A DNA stretch of 11,575 bases from Euryarchaeota archaeon UBA596 (GCA_002498205.1 DAGQ01000010.1:1-11575), one strand, 5' to 3'; numbered from the stretch's first letter, positions 1-6,469 are shown. Made by a program: numbers and translations. Notes: generated from the letters alone by a model not told the origin.

Positions 1-638
1 GGAGCCTCTGTTGGAGGTGGACTAGTGGGTACTGTTATTGGTGGCTGACTAATTGGTGCTGAAGGGCTGGACATAGAAAATAATGACCTGTTGTCAAATT
101 CCGAAGTATCTAATTTACCTGATTTAAGGTATTCTTGCATCGTATCATCTATTAAATCCATACTCACATTCGTTAATAATCGATTGCTTCCCATTCTGTA
201 AACCAAGAATCTATGAGCTCCTGAAGATGTTTCAAAAACAATATATTCGGGATCTGCAATTTGCATTATTGTGAGAAATACGCCTGCAAAAAATAGTAAT
301 ACTCCGGGATTCATTAAGAAAAATAATGCTGATAAAAAGGATGATGATAAAACGATTAACAATCCTAACCCTGCCATAATCCACCAAAGGATTTTGTAGT
401 TATCAAGCCAATCATATCTGTAGTGTGAAAATGTCTCAACATTCTTAGTTATCATATGTTTTTCAATAGTCACATTGCCTAAATCGTCTCTTTTTGAGGT
501 TACAACTTGCATTAAATCGTCTACATGTATAAGAGATAAGGTTTCATTACCATTAGAACTTTCACGAATTACAAATTCTGAAGCGTCATCTTTCAAAATT
601 GTTTTTGCTCTAACTCCTAATCCTGCGACTCTTTCCAA
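1..638 (-). CDS. Two-helix membrane protein with Pro-rich C-terminal linker, 3' end cut by window edge
   Basis: This reading frame stays open from a TTG at 638 to the left edge (212 codons), so the C-terminus is missing. I chose the TTG because a strong GGAGGAG ribosome site lies 6 bases before it and the frame meets a TAA at 677 with no ATG between. Residues 1-80 are soluble and mixed charged. Two hydrophobic segments follow at about 82-108 and 112-128, then a short soluble stretch (130-185, including YIVFETSSG), then a Ser/Pro-rich stretch (189-211, with QPPITVPTSPPPT) that looks like a flexible linker to a missing domain. The hydrophobic hairpin suggests a membrane protein with both long tails on the same side. 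It lies 103 bases downstream of dnaG on the same strand, so it could be cotranscribed. I do not recognise the family, and no function can be assigned. The existence of the gene is well supported. Confidence 0.8.
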   Translation of the reverse strand, partial: MERVAGLGVRAKTILKDDASEFVIRESSNGNETLSLIHVDDLMQVVTSKRDDLGNVTIEKHMITKNVETFSHYRYDWLDNYKILWWIMAGLGLLIVLSSSFLSALFFLMNPGVLLFFAGVFLTIMQIADPEYIVFETSSGAHRFLVYRMGSNRLLTNVSMDLIDDTMQEYLKSGKLDTSEFDNRSLFSMSSPSAPISQPPITVPTSPPPTEA

Positions 639-644
639 ATCTTT

Positions 645-651
645 CTCCTCC
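645..651 (-). promoter_or_regulatory. Shine-Dalgarno site fixing a TTG start
   Basis: GGAGGAG on the minus strand lies 6 bases before the TTG at 638. It decides the start of the truncated membrane-protein gene, since no in-frame ATG lies between it and the upstream stop at 677-675. An ATG at 660 is in another frame. Confidence 0.7.
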
Positions 652-716
652 AAGAAACATATTACAATATGGATTTAACCCATTGCATACCCCTTTGCAA
701 ATCAAATTAGATTATT

Positions 717-734
717 ATCCCTACGATAGGAGAT
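717..734 (-). terminator. Short hairpin just after dnaG stop, possible weak terminator
   Basis: ATCCCTA and TAGGAGAT form a seven-pair stem with one bulged base around a CGA loop, eight bases beyond the dnaG stop codon. On the minus strand it is followed by the A/T-rich run AATAATCTAATTTG but by no long T-run, so termination is only a possibility. It could equally be a chance inverted repeat or an RNA-processing site between dnaG and the next gene. Confidence 0.2.
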
Positions 735-741
735 ATTAGTA

Positions 742-1905
742 TTAATTCCAATCTGATGTTGCCCATGCTTCAACATTATCTCCAGGTTTTTCCCCTGCTT
801 TAATGCTAGTTCCGATAATCGTTGCTACTCCTGACTCAGATGCCATATCAAACATACGTTTGCTTAATTGCCCATTATATGCAATTGCTAATACTGTTTT
901 TTCGGATTCGTCAATTGTTGACGCTAATTTAGATGCTCCAATTGATTCTGATGTGCTATCATCTTCAAAAATTAACATTGCTTCTCTGGCCCCTAAATTC
1001 TTAATATTTGCTGCATAATCAATTATTTGTTGTGGTGGTTTGGAAACCTTTGGTTCTGATACTGAATCTGGTTCTGATACTCTAGATGCAAATCTTTCAG
1101 CAGGTTCCTTCATAGCTAAACATTTTGTAATGGTTTTATTTGGAAGTAATTCCCATTCTTGTCCGACTGGTGCTTGTGCTACAAAGTCAACTTTCATTAA
1201 TTGATTTAATTGAAGGAAAAGCATTTCGCCTCCACGGTCTCCATCAATTGCAATTGTTACAGTTTCTTTACTATTGGCTAATTCTATTAATTCGTTTTTA
1301 ATTTCTCCAGCACCGTCAGTGCATATTGCATTTTTAATTCCTGCATCTAACAAATTACGCACATCGTTTCGACCTTCACAAATAATTAAAGATGATGCTT
1401 TTTCAATATTAGGCCCGCATGTTAGCCCGTGGAAAAATTGTGATTGTTCTGTTGTTAACACCGAACGTACCTCATCGATTACGCTCTTACTTGTACTGCT
1501 ACTATCTGATACTAATCTTAACAATAGATCTTTAGCAAGTTCGACAACCTGGGTTCTTTTTGTTGCTCGTACATCTTGAATTTCTTTTACTTGAATCTTT
1601 GAATTGCAAGGCCCTATTCTTTCAATTGTTGAAATAGCTGCTCCGATAATTGCTGTTTCAACATTATCCATGCTGCTAGGAATTAATATTTCCCCATTCA
1701 CCTTACCCTTTTCGTTTTTCAAATTTACTTCAATCATTCCAATTTTAGTTGAACGTTGTAATTTTCGTAAATCTAAATCATCTCCAAGTAGTCCTTCACA
1801 TTGCCCAAACAATGCGCCAACTACGTCTTTTCTTTGTACTGTTCCATCTACTTTAATTGTAGCTATAATCATATATTTCATTGTATTTTTTTGGTTTTTT
1901 CCCAT
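742..1905 (-). CDS. dnaG: Archaeal DnaG-type TOPRIM protein (primase homologue, exosome-associated)
   Basis: This is a complete 387-residue archaeal DnaG. The N-terminal domain carries the family's IGAAISTIERIGPC (87-100) and IQDVRATKRTQ (109-119) stretches. The TOPRIM domain spans about 170-260, with the acidic residues E177 (ICEGRND) and D221/D223 (AIDGDRGG) expected to bind metal. A linker at 270-295 leads to a C-terminal domain (298-387). In characterised archaea this family lacks the zinc and helicase-binding domains of bacterial primase, is found with the RNA exosome and has modest primer-making activity; the main primase is PriS/PriL. Which role applies here cannot be read from sequence. 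The ATG at 1905 is chosen because GGAGGGA (1917-1911) lies 5 bases upstream; the internal ATG at 1881 lacks such a site. The linker contains a small in-frame duplication (VSEP twice). The gene is divergent from the 2110 gene. Confidence 0.95.
   Translation of the reverse strand: MGKNQKNTMKYMIIATIKVDGTVQRKDVVGALFGQCEGLLGDDLDLRKLQRSTKIGMIEVNLKNEKGKVNGEILIPSSMDNVETAIIGAAISTIERIGPCNSKIQVKEIQDVRATKRTQVVELAKDLLLRLVSDSSSTSKSVIDEVRSVLTTEQSQFFHGLTCGPNIEKASSLIICEGRNDVRNLLDAGIKNAICTDGAGEIKNELIELANSKETVTIAIDGDRGGEMLFLQLNQLMKVDFVAQAPVGQEWELLPNKTITKCLAMKEPAERFASRVSEPDSVSEPKVSKPPQQIIDYAANIKNLGAREAMLIFEDDSTSESIGASKLASTIDESEKTVLAIAYNGQLSKRMFDMASESGVATIIGTSIKAGEKPGDNVEAWATSDWN
1051..1081. repeat. 13-base direct repeat in the dnaG linker
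   Basis: TGGTTCTGATACT occurs at 1051-1063 and again at 1069-1081. The 18-base period is six codons and keeps frame. On the protein it gives two VSEP units (residues 276-279 and 282-285) in the flexible segment between the TOPRIM and C-terminal domains of DnaG. It looks like a small replication-slippage duplication. Confidence 0.7.
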
Positions 1906-1942
1906 TTTTATCCCTCCGCATTTCCTCTATACCTTTTGACTT

Positions 1943-2006
1943 TCACAACTAGTGTGAGGTGCCTTCTCTAAGAGAAAGATTGAGTCTGATATGAGCGTCT
2001 GCTCAT
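1943..2006 (-). promoter_or_regulatory. Three consecutive small hairpins in the dnaG upstream region
   Basis: Three inverted repeats lie in a row between dnaG and the divergent gene: TCACA-ACTAG-TGTGA (1943-1957), TTCTC-TAA-GAGAA (1964-1976) and a perfect six-pair ATGAGC-GTCT-GCTCAT (1991-2006). If dnaG is transcribed from the A/T block near 2052-2060 (AATAAATTTT on the minus strand), the start would fall near 2032 and all three hairpins would sit in a leader of roughly 125 bases before the ribosome site at 1917-1911. Alternatives are protein-binding operators or a small separate RNA. The repeats are seen directly; the regulatory role is inference. Confidence 0.35.
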
Positions 2007-2070
2007 TAATGTCTAAATGCTATTCCTTTTTGAATTCAATGGTCTAAAAAAAAATTTATTTTGTTTTCAA

Positions 2071-2078
2071 TAAATATA
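2071..2078 (+). promoter_or_regulatory. TATA-like box upstream of the TerB-like gene cluster
   Basis: TAAATATA is centred 35 bases before the ATG at 2110. Archaeal transcription usually begins about 25-27 bases after the box centre, which predicts a start near 2100 and a leader of only about 10 bases. This agrees with the absence of a Shine-Dalgarno site before 2110. The region is generally A/T-rich, so the exact box is uncertain. Confidence 0.4.
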
Positions 2079-2109
2079 CTAATGTCAATCAAGTTAAGAA
2101 TATAGTCAT

Positions 2110-2577
2110 ATGTCGATATTTATGGGCGATGATTCACCTCGAACTTTAGAAGTGTTCAGTGATTGTGTGTCTGTAATGTTAAAAGATGGGGTTTTAACAC
2201 GGGAAGAGCGTAGATTAATAGCTGCGCTCTCTAGAAGTTTGGAATTAAAAGATGGTGAACCTCTAAAAGTTTATGAAAAAGTAAAAATTGGTGAAAAAAT
2301 GGTTGGAGGAAGTACAATATCTAGAAAAAACCAGTTGAAAGTTTATCAAAATATTTACGAAGTAGCACTTGTCGGTGCATTATCAAAAGATGAATGGCGT
2401 ATCCTAGCATTTTTACGTCAAAAATTTAGTATTACTGAAAGTGAACATAAAGAAATACAAAATAATTTGAAAAATAATTTTAAAGAACGATATGAGCCGA
2501 AAGTTGTTGAATCATTGTTTAAGACGATTGAAGACTCTGCAACAACAATAACAAAAATGATTGGTAGATTATTTTAA
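2110..2577 (+). CDS. TerB-like all-helical protein
   Basis: This 155-residue soluble, helical protein opens a four-gene plus-strand run. Residues 13-48 (with VMLKDGVLTREERRLIAAL) follow the pattern of the TerB / tellurite-resistance-like domain: a helix, an acidic Asp-Gly turn, then an E-rich helix. Residues 77-117 repeat the pattern more loosely (ALVGALSKDEWRILAFL, then SITESEHKEI), giving a pseudo-twofold layout typical of TerB-like helical bundles. TerB-like domains are found in metal- or stress-linked and membrane-associated complexes, and here no tellurite genes accompany it, so the name describes fold rather than job. No signal peptide or membrane segment is visible. Neither the ATG at 2110 nor the in-frame ATG at 2122 has a ribosome site; 2110 is taken as the longer form and suits a short-leader transcript. 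The next gene starts 9 bases after the stop. Confidence 0.8.
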   Translation: MSIFMGDDSPRTLEVFSDCVSVMLKDGVLTREERRLIAALSRSLELKDGEPLKVYEKVKIGEKMVGGSTISRKNQLKVYQNIYEVALVGALSKDEWRILAFLRQKFSITESEHKEIQNNLKNNFKERYEPKVVESLFKTIEDSATTITKMIGRLF

Positions 2578-2586
2578 TGGGCTAAT

Positions 2587-3219
2587 ATGTCTTCAAATCT
2601 TGATGAGTTTTTATCCAATACAAATTGGTCTAAGATAAATAATAATAAAAAATTACTCGCTATTCTTAGAGAAGCCTATACTTGTGGTGTTCCTGCAATG
2701 ATTGCTAAATCCTTAACAGATAGGTTGAAAGATGCAGGCAAATATGAATTTTATCTTGGAACTCCTCCAAAAGAGTTGCGTACAATTGCTAGTTTTTTGA
2801 TTACCTATTTCAATGAAAAGCCTGCAATTATTCTAAAGCTACTGCCTGCATTATGGAAAAGGCATGGGAGAGAAGATGCAATATTATATGGAATAATTCT
2901 TGCAAATATAAATCCAAATTTACTTTCTGAAAACATCTGGTTATTCTTTGCTAATTCATTAAGACTGCAGGAGCCAGCAGATGATATGTTATCTGTTTGT
3001 GAAGAGTTAACTCGCGCAAAACATAATTTTCCTGAGAAAAATGTGCTAGAAATGCTATGTAAAAAGGGTATGATTTATCATCAATTAGTACTATTTATCC
3101 TATTTCAAAAATTTAGAATAGAAAATAAAGTATTAGATTATGAATATCAGATGATCGAAAACTGTCCCGGTGAAAATGACATTATAAATCGACTTAAAAA
3201 GCGAATTAGAAACAATTAG
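2587..3219 (+). CDS. Helical protein of unknown function, possibly HEAT/AlkD-like
   Basis: This 210-residue protein is predicted mostly helical and soluble, with a basic C-terminus (RLKKRIRNN). I do not recognise it with certainty. The stretch YLGTPPKELRTIASFLI (56-72), followed by LPALWKRHGREDAILYGIIL (86-105), resembles the layout of AlkD-type DNA alkylation-repair HEAT-repeat proteins, where a 'G..(T/S)P.LR.(I/L)A' segment precedes a 'LW....E....A' helix. This resemblance is weak and by eye only; the active-site Trp/Asp arrangement cannot be confirmed. It starts 9 bases after the TerB-like gene with no clear ribosome site, consistent with cotranscription, and is followed by a very small helical protein and mobA. 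A general helical-repeat scaffold is an equally good explanation. Confidence 0.75.
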   Translation: MSSNLDEFLSNTNWSKINNNKKLLAILREAYTCGVPAMIAKSLTDRLKDAGKYEFYLGTPPKELRTIASFLITYFNEKPAIILKLLPALWKRHGREDAILYGIILANINPNLLSENIWLFFANSLRLQEPADDMLSVCEELTRAKHNFPEKNVLEMLCKKGMIYHQLVLFILFQKFRIENKVLDYEYQMIENCPGENDIINRLKKRIRNN

Positions 3220-3223
3220 ACTC

Positions 3224-3231
3224 ATAAAATA
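3224..3231 (+). promoter_or_regulatory. TATA-like box before the small 3257 gene
   Basis: ATAAAATA is centred 29 bases before the ATG at 3257, close to the spacing expected for a leaderless or near-leaderless archaeal transcript. It lies in the 37 bases between the two genes. It suggests, but does not prove, an internal promoter for the small gene and mobA, and it favours the ATG at 3257 over the TTG at 3239, which would give no leader room. Confidence 0.3.
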
Positions 3232-3256
3232 CTACCACTTGCTAGAACTGATTCCA

Positions 3257-3466
3257 ATGGTTGAACGATTTTTACCCTCAAACGATCCAATCAAAGAAGA
3301 TGTCCTTGATTGGACAGTGAAAAGAGATGCTCAAGATATTAAAATTTTACTAGATTGGTTAAATGAAGCAAGAAGTTTTCGTGAAAAACGGGCTATGATT
3401 AACCTAATTGAGGGATTAGTTGGAGAATTAAAAATGGCAGTTGAAGAATTATCTGATTTACAATAA
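3257..3466 (+). CDS. Small acidic helical protein, unknown function
   Basis: A 69-residue frame runs from the ATG at 3257 to the TAA at 3464; a TTG at 3239 would add six residues (MLELIP). Neither start has a ribosome site, and the ATG is preferred for its codon and for the TATA-like box 29 bases upstream. The product is charged and predicted to form two or three helices (KILLDWLNEAR, then EKRAMINLIEGLVGELKMAVE), with no cysteines, membrane segment or known motif. It sits between the helical 2587 gene and mobA, 9 bases ahead of the mobA start, so it is probably cotranscribed with mobA. The overlapping antisense frame at 3331-3516 is a shadow. I do not recognise the family. Length, clean spacing and codon use fitting its neighbours support a real gene. 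Confidence 0.6.
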   Translation: MVERFLPSNDPIKEDVLDWTVKRDAQDIKILLDWLNEARSFREKRAMINLIEGLVGELKMAVEELSDLQ

Positions 3467-3472
3467 GGGGGG
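3466..3472 (+). promoter_or_regulatory. G-rich Shine-Dalgarno-like site fixing the mobA TTG start
   Basis: AGGGGGG begins on the last base of the upstream stop codon and ends 3 bases before the TTG at 3476. It is the only ribosome-site candidate that can serve the nucleotidyltransferase. The first in-frame ATG lies at residue 16 and would remove the nucleotide-binding LAGG loop, so the TTG must be the start. The short spacing is slightly unusual. Confidence 0.55.
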
Positions 3473-3475
3473 TTT

Positions 3476-4090
3476 TTGATTTTCCCGGCAATACTTTTGG
3501 CTGGCGGAAAAAGCAAACGGATGGGTGAAGATAAATCACAAATTGAAATTGAAGGTAAACCAATGATTATTCATGCAATTAAAAATTTAAAAATGGCTGG
3601 TTGTGGTGAGATCTTAATACAAACAAAAAAAAACAACGTAGAATTAAAATCGATACTATCTGATTTTGAAATAATATGGAATTATGATAATTATGATGAT
3701 GGTGATGTTTTAAGGGCCATTTTATCTGCTTTAACTTTTGCAAATAATAAAAACTGGAATGCTGTACAACTAATGCCTGTTGATACTCCTTTTATTTCAC
3801 AAATACTTCTCAAAAATTTATCTAATTTATTAGATGAAAATTTAGATGTTGTGCTCCCTTCTTCTACTCCTAAAAAAAATACTAAATCAAATGGATTAGA
3901 ACCTTTATTGGCTTGTTTAAAAGTAAAACCGACTATTAAGAAAATTAATGAAAACCTGGATAATAATAAAGGATTGGGGAAAATACTTTCGGAAATGAAA
4001 TGTCTAATTGTTGATGAAGAAATCTGGTCTAGGTGGGGAGTTTCTGAAGAATCATTCAAAAATATAAATTATCCTAATGATCGTGAATAA
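3476..4090 (+). CDS. mobA: MobA-like nucleotidyltransferase (molybdenum cofactor guanylyltransferase family)
   Basis: This 204-residue protein has the MobA/NTP-transferase layout. The N-terminal loop LLAGGKSKRMGEDK (7-20) supplies the nucleotide-binding Gly-rich segment, Arg15 and Lys20. MPVDTPF (100-106) carries the metal-binding Asp103 in the DTPF form typical of MobA. LEPLLACL (141-148) matches the EPL substrate segment, and FKNINYPND (194-202) matches the C-terminal 'NINTPED' element. MobA joins GMP from GTP to molybdopterin to make the guanine dinucleotide cofactor in the cytosol. Related families such as MocA or CobY use other substrates, but DTPF and EPL favour MobA. No other cofactor gene is nearby, so the substrate is inferred from motifs alone. 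It is the last gene of the plus-strand run and overlaps the 3' end of convergent purN by 17 bases. Confidence 0.85.
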   Translation: MIFPAILLAGGKSKRMGEDKSQIEIEGKPMIIHAIKNLKMAGCGEILIQTKKNNVELKSILSDFEIIWNYDNYDDGDVLRAILSALTFANNKNWNAVQLMPVDTPFISQILLKNLSNLLDENLDVVLPSSTPKKNTKSNGLEPLLACLKVKPTIKKINENLDNNKGLGKILSEMKCLIVDEEIWSRWGVSEESFKNINYPNDRE

Positions 4091-4727
4091 TTATTTTAGA
4101 TTCATTAATAATTTCCAATCTACCTTCACAAAAAGCATCAATCACAACGGGGTAAAGTGTATGTTCTAATTTTTTAATTCTATTTTGAAGAGTTTTTATA
4201 TCATCTTCTGGTAAGATCTTAACTTCGCTCTGAGCAATGATTAAACCACTATCTACTCCACTATCCACAAAATGTACTGTACATCCTGATTTTTCTGCAC
4301 CTGCTTTAAGTGCATCTCTATGAGCATGCGCACCCGGAAAATTTGGTAAAAGGCTAGGGTGAATATTGAGTATTCTCCCTTCCCATTTCTCTACAAAACT
4401 AGATGATAAAATTCTCATATATCCTGAGAGTATTATTGCTTCAATCTCATATTTTTCTAATACTTCGAGTATTAAATCCTCGTGTTTTGTTCTTTCCATT
4501 CCTGGAATTAATTCGACTACTTCTGTACTTACTCCAAAAGTTTCTGCAAGTTGTAATCCTCCAACTCCTTGAATATTTGACACTACAAGTTCTGTTGAAT
4601 GTGCACAATTTGAAGACTGTTGATGTGAAAGTAATGCCGCCATCCCTGAACCTGAACCTGAAATGAAAACTGCTAATCGAAGTGGGTTATTTGAATTAGC
4701 AACCCGCGGTAATTGAAATCCATTCAT
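4074..4727 (-). CDS. purN: Phosphoribosylglycinamide formyltransferase (folate-dependent GAR transformylase)
   Basis: PurN transfers a formyl group from 10-formyl-tetrahydrofolate to glycinamide ribonucleotide, step 3 of purine synthesis. The protein is 217 residues, close to the family norm (E. coli about 212). Visible motifs are the N-terminal Rossmann strand and loop VFISGSGSG (20-28), the folate-site segment LSGYMRILS (100-108), and the catalytic triad N121 and H123 in NIHPSLLPNFPG (121-132) with D159 in SGVDSG (156-161). The usual SGxGSN loop ends in Gly here instead of Asn. The 16 residues before the Rossmann strand are longer than usual. The ATG at 4727 follows AGGAGAT at 4737-4731; that ribosome site overlaps the purH stop codon, giving an 8-base gap and a likely translationally linked purH-purN operon. 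The 3' end overlaps convergent mobA. Confidence 0.95.
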   Translation of the reverse strand: MNGFQLPRVANSNNPLRLAVFISGSGSGMAALLSHQQSSNCAHSTELVVSNIQGVGGLQLAETFGVSTEVVELIPGMERTKHEDLILEVLEKYEIEAIILSGYMRILSSSFVEKWEGRILNIHPSLLPNFPGAHAHRDALKAGAEKSGCTVHFVDSGVDSGLIIAQSEVKILPEDDIKTLQNRIKKLEHTLYPVVIDAFCEGRLEIINESKIIIHDH

Positions 4728-4735
4728 ATTATCTC

Positions 4736-6364
4736 CTAATGTCTGAATAATCTTACTCCAGTAAATAGCATTGACATATTATGTTCATTTGCTGCATCAA
4801 TAACTTCCTGATCTCTAATTGAACCTCCTGGCTGAACAATGCTAGTGATTCCGATCTCATGGGCAGTATCAATACCATCCCTAAATGGAAAGAATGCATC
4901 TGAAACCATTACTGCTCCTTTGGCTTCTTCTCCCGCCCTTCTTGCTGCTATTCTTACAGCCTCTACCCTACTTGTTTGTCCTGGCCCTATTCCAACAGTT
5001 TTTGTTCCTTTAACAAATATTACAGAATTTGATTTCACTTGCTCACATACCACCATTCCAAATCTCATAGCCGCAATTTCTTGTTCTGTGGGTTCATTCT
5101 CAGTAACTGAGCGAGCTAATTTAGGATCTATTTTTGGACTTTTTTCTGTTTGTAATAACCATCCACCGTTAATCTGTTTTGAAACTACTTGCGAAGTTTG
5201 GGGAGAAAGTTTCTGCATTTTTGGAGCAATAGATAGTAATCTTCTATTCTTCTTATCACTTAAAATTTCTAAAGCTTCTTTTTCGAATGAAGGAGCGATT
5301 ATACATTCAACAAAATGCGACCCTATCTCAGTTGCTGTAGTTTTGGTAACTTTGGTATTAAATGCTACAATACATCCAAAAGCAGATTCTGGATCTGATG
5401 CTAATGCGTCTTTCCAGGCGGTTACTTGATTACCGGATAATGCTGCACCACAAGGATTGTTATGTTTCACGATTACACAGGCAAAGGGAGATTCTGGCCA
5501 CTCATCTGTAGAAAGGTTTCTGGCTAAACGTAAAGCAGAATCTATGTCAATATAATTATTATAAGAAAGTGCTTTACCACTATGCATTTCAAAATTTGCT
5601 AAACTGATCTCTGAGTTATTGGGATTTGAATAAAATGCTGCTGCTTGGTGGGGGTTCTCTCCGTACCTCATAATTTCCTTAATTTCAGAGTCTATCTGGA
5701 ATCTCTTTGGTAACTTTGTTATTGCATGTTCTAATTCGTTACTTTCACTTGCATCACCAATCCATCTTTTATGTAATTCCTTAGATATTGCCACATCATA
5801 ACTTGCTGTATGCTCAAATGTTTCTAATGCCAATTCTCTTCTAAATTCCAAACTAATTTGTGAAGGTTCTCCTTCGAATTGTTTTAATGATTTAATTACT
5901 TCATCATATTTAGCAGGATTAGAAATACTCAAAACATTTCTATGATTTTTAGCCGAAGCTCGCAAAAGTGTAGGACCACCGATATCTATCATTTCAAGTA
6001 AGGCTGGATCATTCAAAGGTGGCTGTTGAGAAGCACTATCTGAAAAAGGGTAAAGATTTACAGCAACTAATTTAATTGGTTGATATCCTAATTCTTCTAA
6101 GCCCTTTTTATCTGTTTCATTCTCAAGTCTTGCTAATATTGGTCCATGGATTGCTGGATGAAGTGATTTTACTCTACCATCAAAAATTTCTGGATGATTT
6201 GTAATTTCACTAATTTCTTTAACCGAAAGTCCTGCTTCTCTTAATTTTTTTGAGGTGCCTCCTGTGGAGATTATTTCCCAACCAAGACTAATTAATTGTG
6301 TTGCAAAATCAACAACTCCTGTTTTATCATATACACTAATTAATGCTCTAGGAATTGAATTCAT
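4736..6364 (-). CDS. purH: Bifunctional AICAR formyltransferase / IMP cyclohydrolase
   Basis: PurH performs the last two steps to IMP: formylation of AICAR with 10-formyl-tetrahydrofolate and ring closure. Using the ATG at 6364 the protein is 542 residues. The N-terminal cyclohydrolase (MGS-like) domain shows RALISVYDKTG (6-16), STGGTSKKL (33-41) and FDGRVKSLHPAIHG (61-74). The transformylase domain shows RYGENPHQ (233-240), SGKALSYNN (262-270), VKHNNPCGAA (299-308) with the catalytic Lys300-His301 pair, SDAFFPFRDGID (488-499), PGGSIRDQE (512-520) and the usual C-terminal FTGVRLFRH. A TTG at 6406 would add 14 residues; the ATG is preferred because RALISVYD normally lies near the N-terminus, GAAGGGAAA precedes the ATG, and the TATA-like block near 6420 would start transcription around 6394, inside the longer version. 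It leads the purH-purN operon. Many archaea use PurP/PurO here, so this bacterial-type enzyme suggests an ancient transfer. Confidence 0.96.
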   Translation of the reverse strand: MNSIPRALISVYDKTGVVDFATQLISLGWEIISTGGTSKKLREAGLSVKEISEITNHPEIFDGRVKSLHPAIHGPILARLENETDKKGLEELGYQPIKLVAVNLYPFSDSASQQPPLNDPALLEMIDIGGPTLLRASAKNHRNVLSISNPAKYDEVIKSLKQFEGEPSQISLEFRRELALETFEHTASYDVAISKELHKRWIGDASESNELEHAITKLPKRFQIDSEIKEIMRYGENPHQAAAFYSNPNNSEISLANFEMHSGKALSYNNYIDIDSALRLARNLSTDEWPESPFACVIVKHNNPCGAALSGNQVTAWKDALASDPESAFGCIVAFNTKVTKTTATEIGSHFVECIIAPSFEKEALEILSDKKNRRLLSIAPKMQKLSPQTSQVVSKQINGGWLLQTEKSPKIDPKLARSVTENEPTEQEIAAMRFGMVVCEQVKSNSVIFVKGTKTVGIGPGQTSRVEAVRIAARRAGEEAKGAVMVSDAFFPFRDGIDTAHEIGITSIVQPGGSIRDQEVIDAANEHNMSMLFTGVRLFRH

Positions 6365-6413
6365 GCAGTTTCCCTTCGACCTGTCCAAACCTAACCAATT
6401 AATCAAGAAATCC

Positions 6414-6425
6414 CATAAAATAATA
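6414..6425. promoter_or_regulatory. Shared A/T block, probable divergent promoter of purH and the 6470 gene
   Basis: CATAAAATAATA lies in the 105 bases between the two divergent starts. Read on the plus strand, ATAAAATA predicts a start near 6444 and a leader of about 25 bases containing AAGGGG (6455-6460) before the ATG at 6470. Read on the minus strand, TATTATTTTATG predicts a start near 6394 and a leader of about 30 bases before the purH ATG. Only one TATA-like block is visible for both genes. The assignment is inferred from spacing. Confidence 0.4.
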
Positions 6426-6469
6426 ATCAGTTTTCGCGCCGGAAAAAATATCTTAAGGGGTTTAGTACA

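Noticed and set aside
475..678. Plus-strand frame of 67 codons near the left edge
   Set aside because: It is antisense to the minus-strand membrane-protein gene, which has a strong ribosome site and continuous hydrophobic segments.
662..688. Nine-codon minus-strand frame (MQWVKSIL) between dnaG and the membrane-protein gene, as a leader peptide
   Set aside because: The G-rich run sits only one base from its ATG and there is no attenuator-like structure after it; a chance frame is more likely.
1943..2006. Box C/D guide RNA between dnaG and the TerB-like gene
   Set aside because: CTGA-like D boxes occur but no proper RTGATGA C box with correct spacing is present on either strand.
3691..4059. 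122-codon minus-strand open frame opposite mobA
   Set aside because: It is antisense to a frame with clear MobA motifs, with no ribosome site or motif of its own.
4839..5429. 196-codon plus-strand open frame opposite purH
   Set aside because: It lies wholly antisense to strongly conserved purH sequence and its translation has no recognisable pattern; it is a shadow frame.
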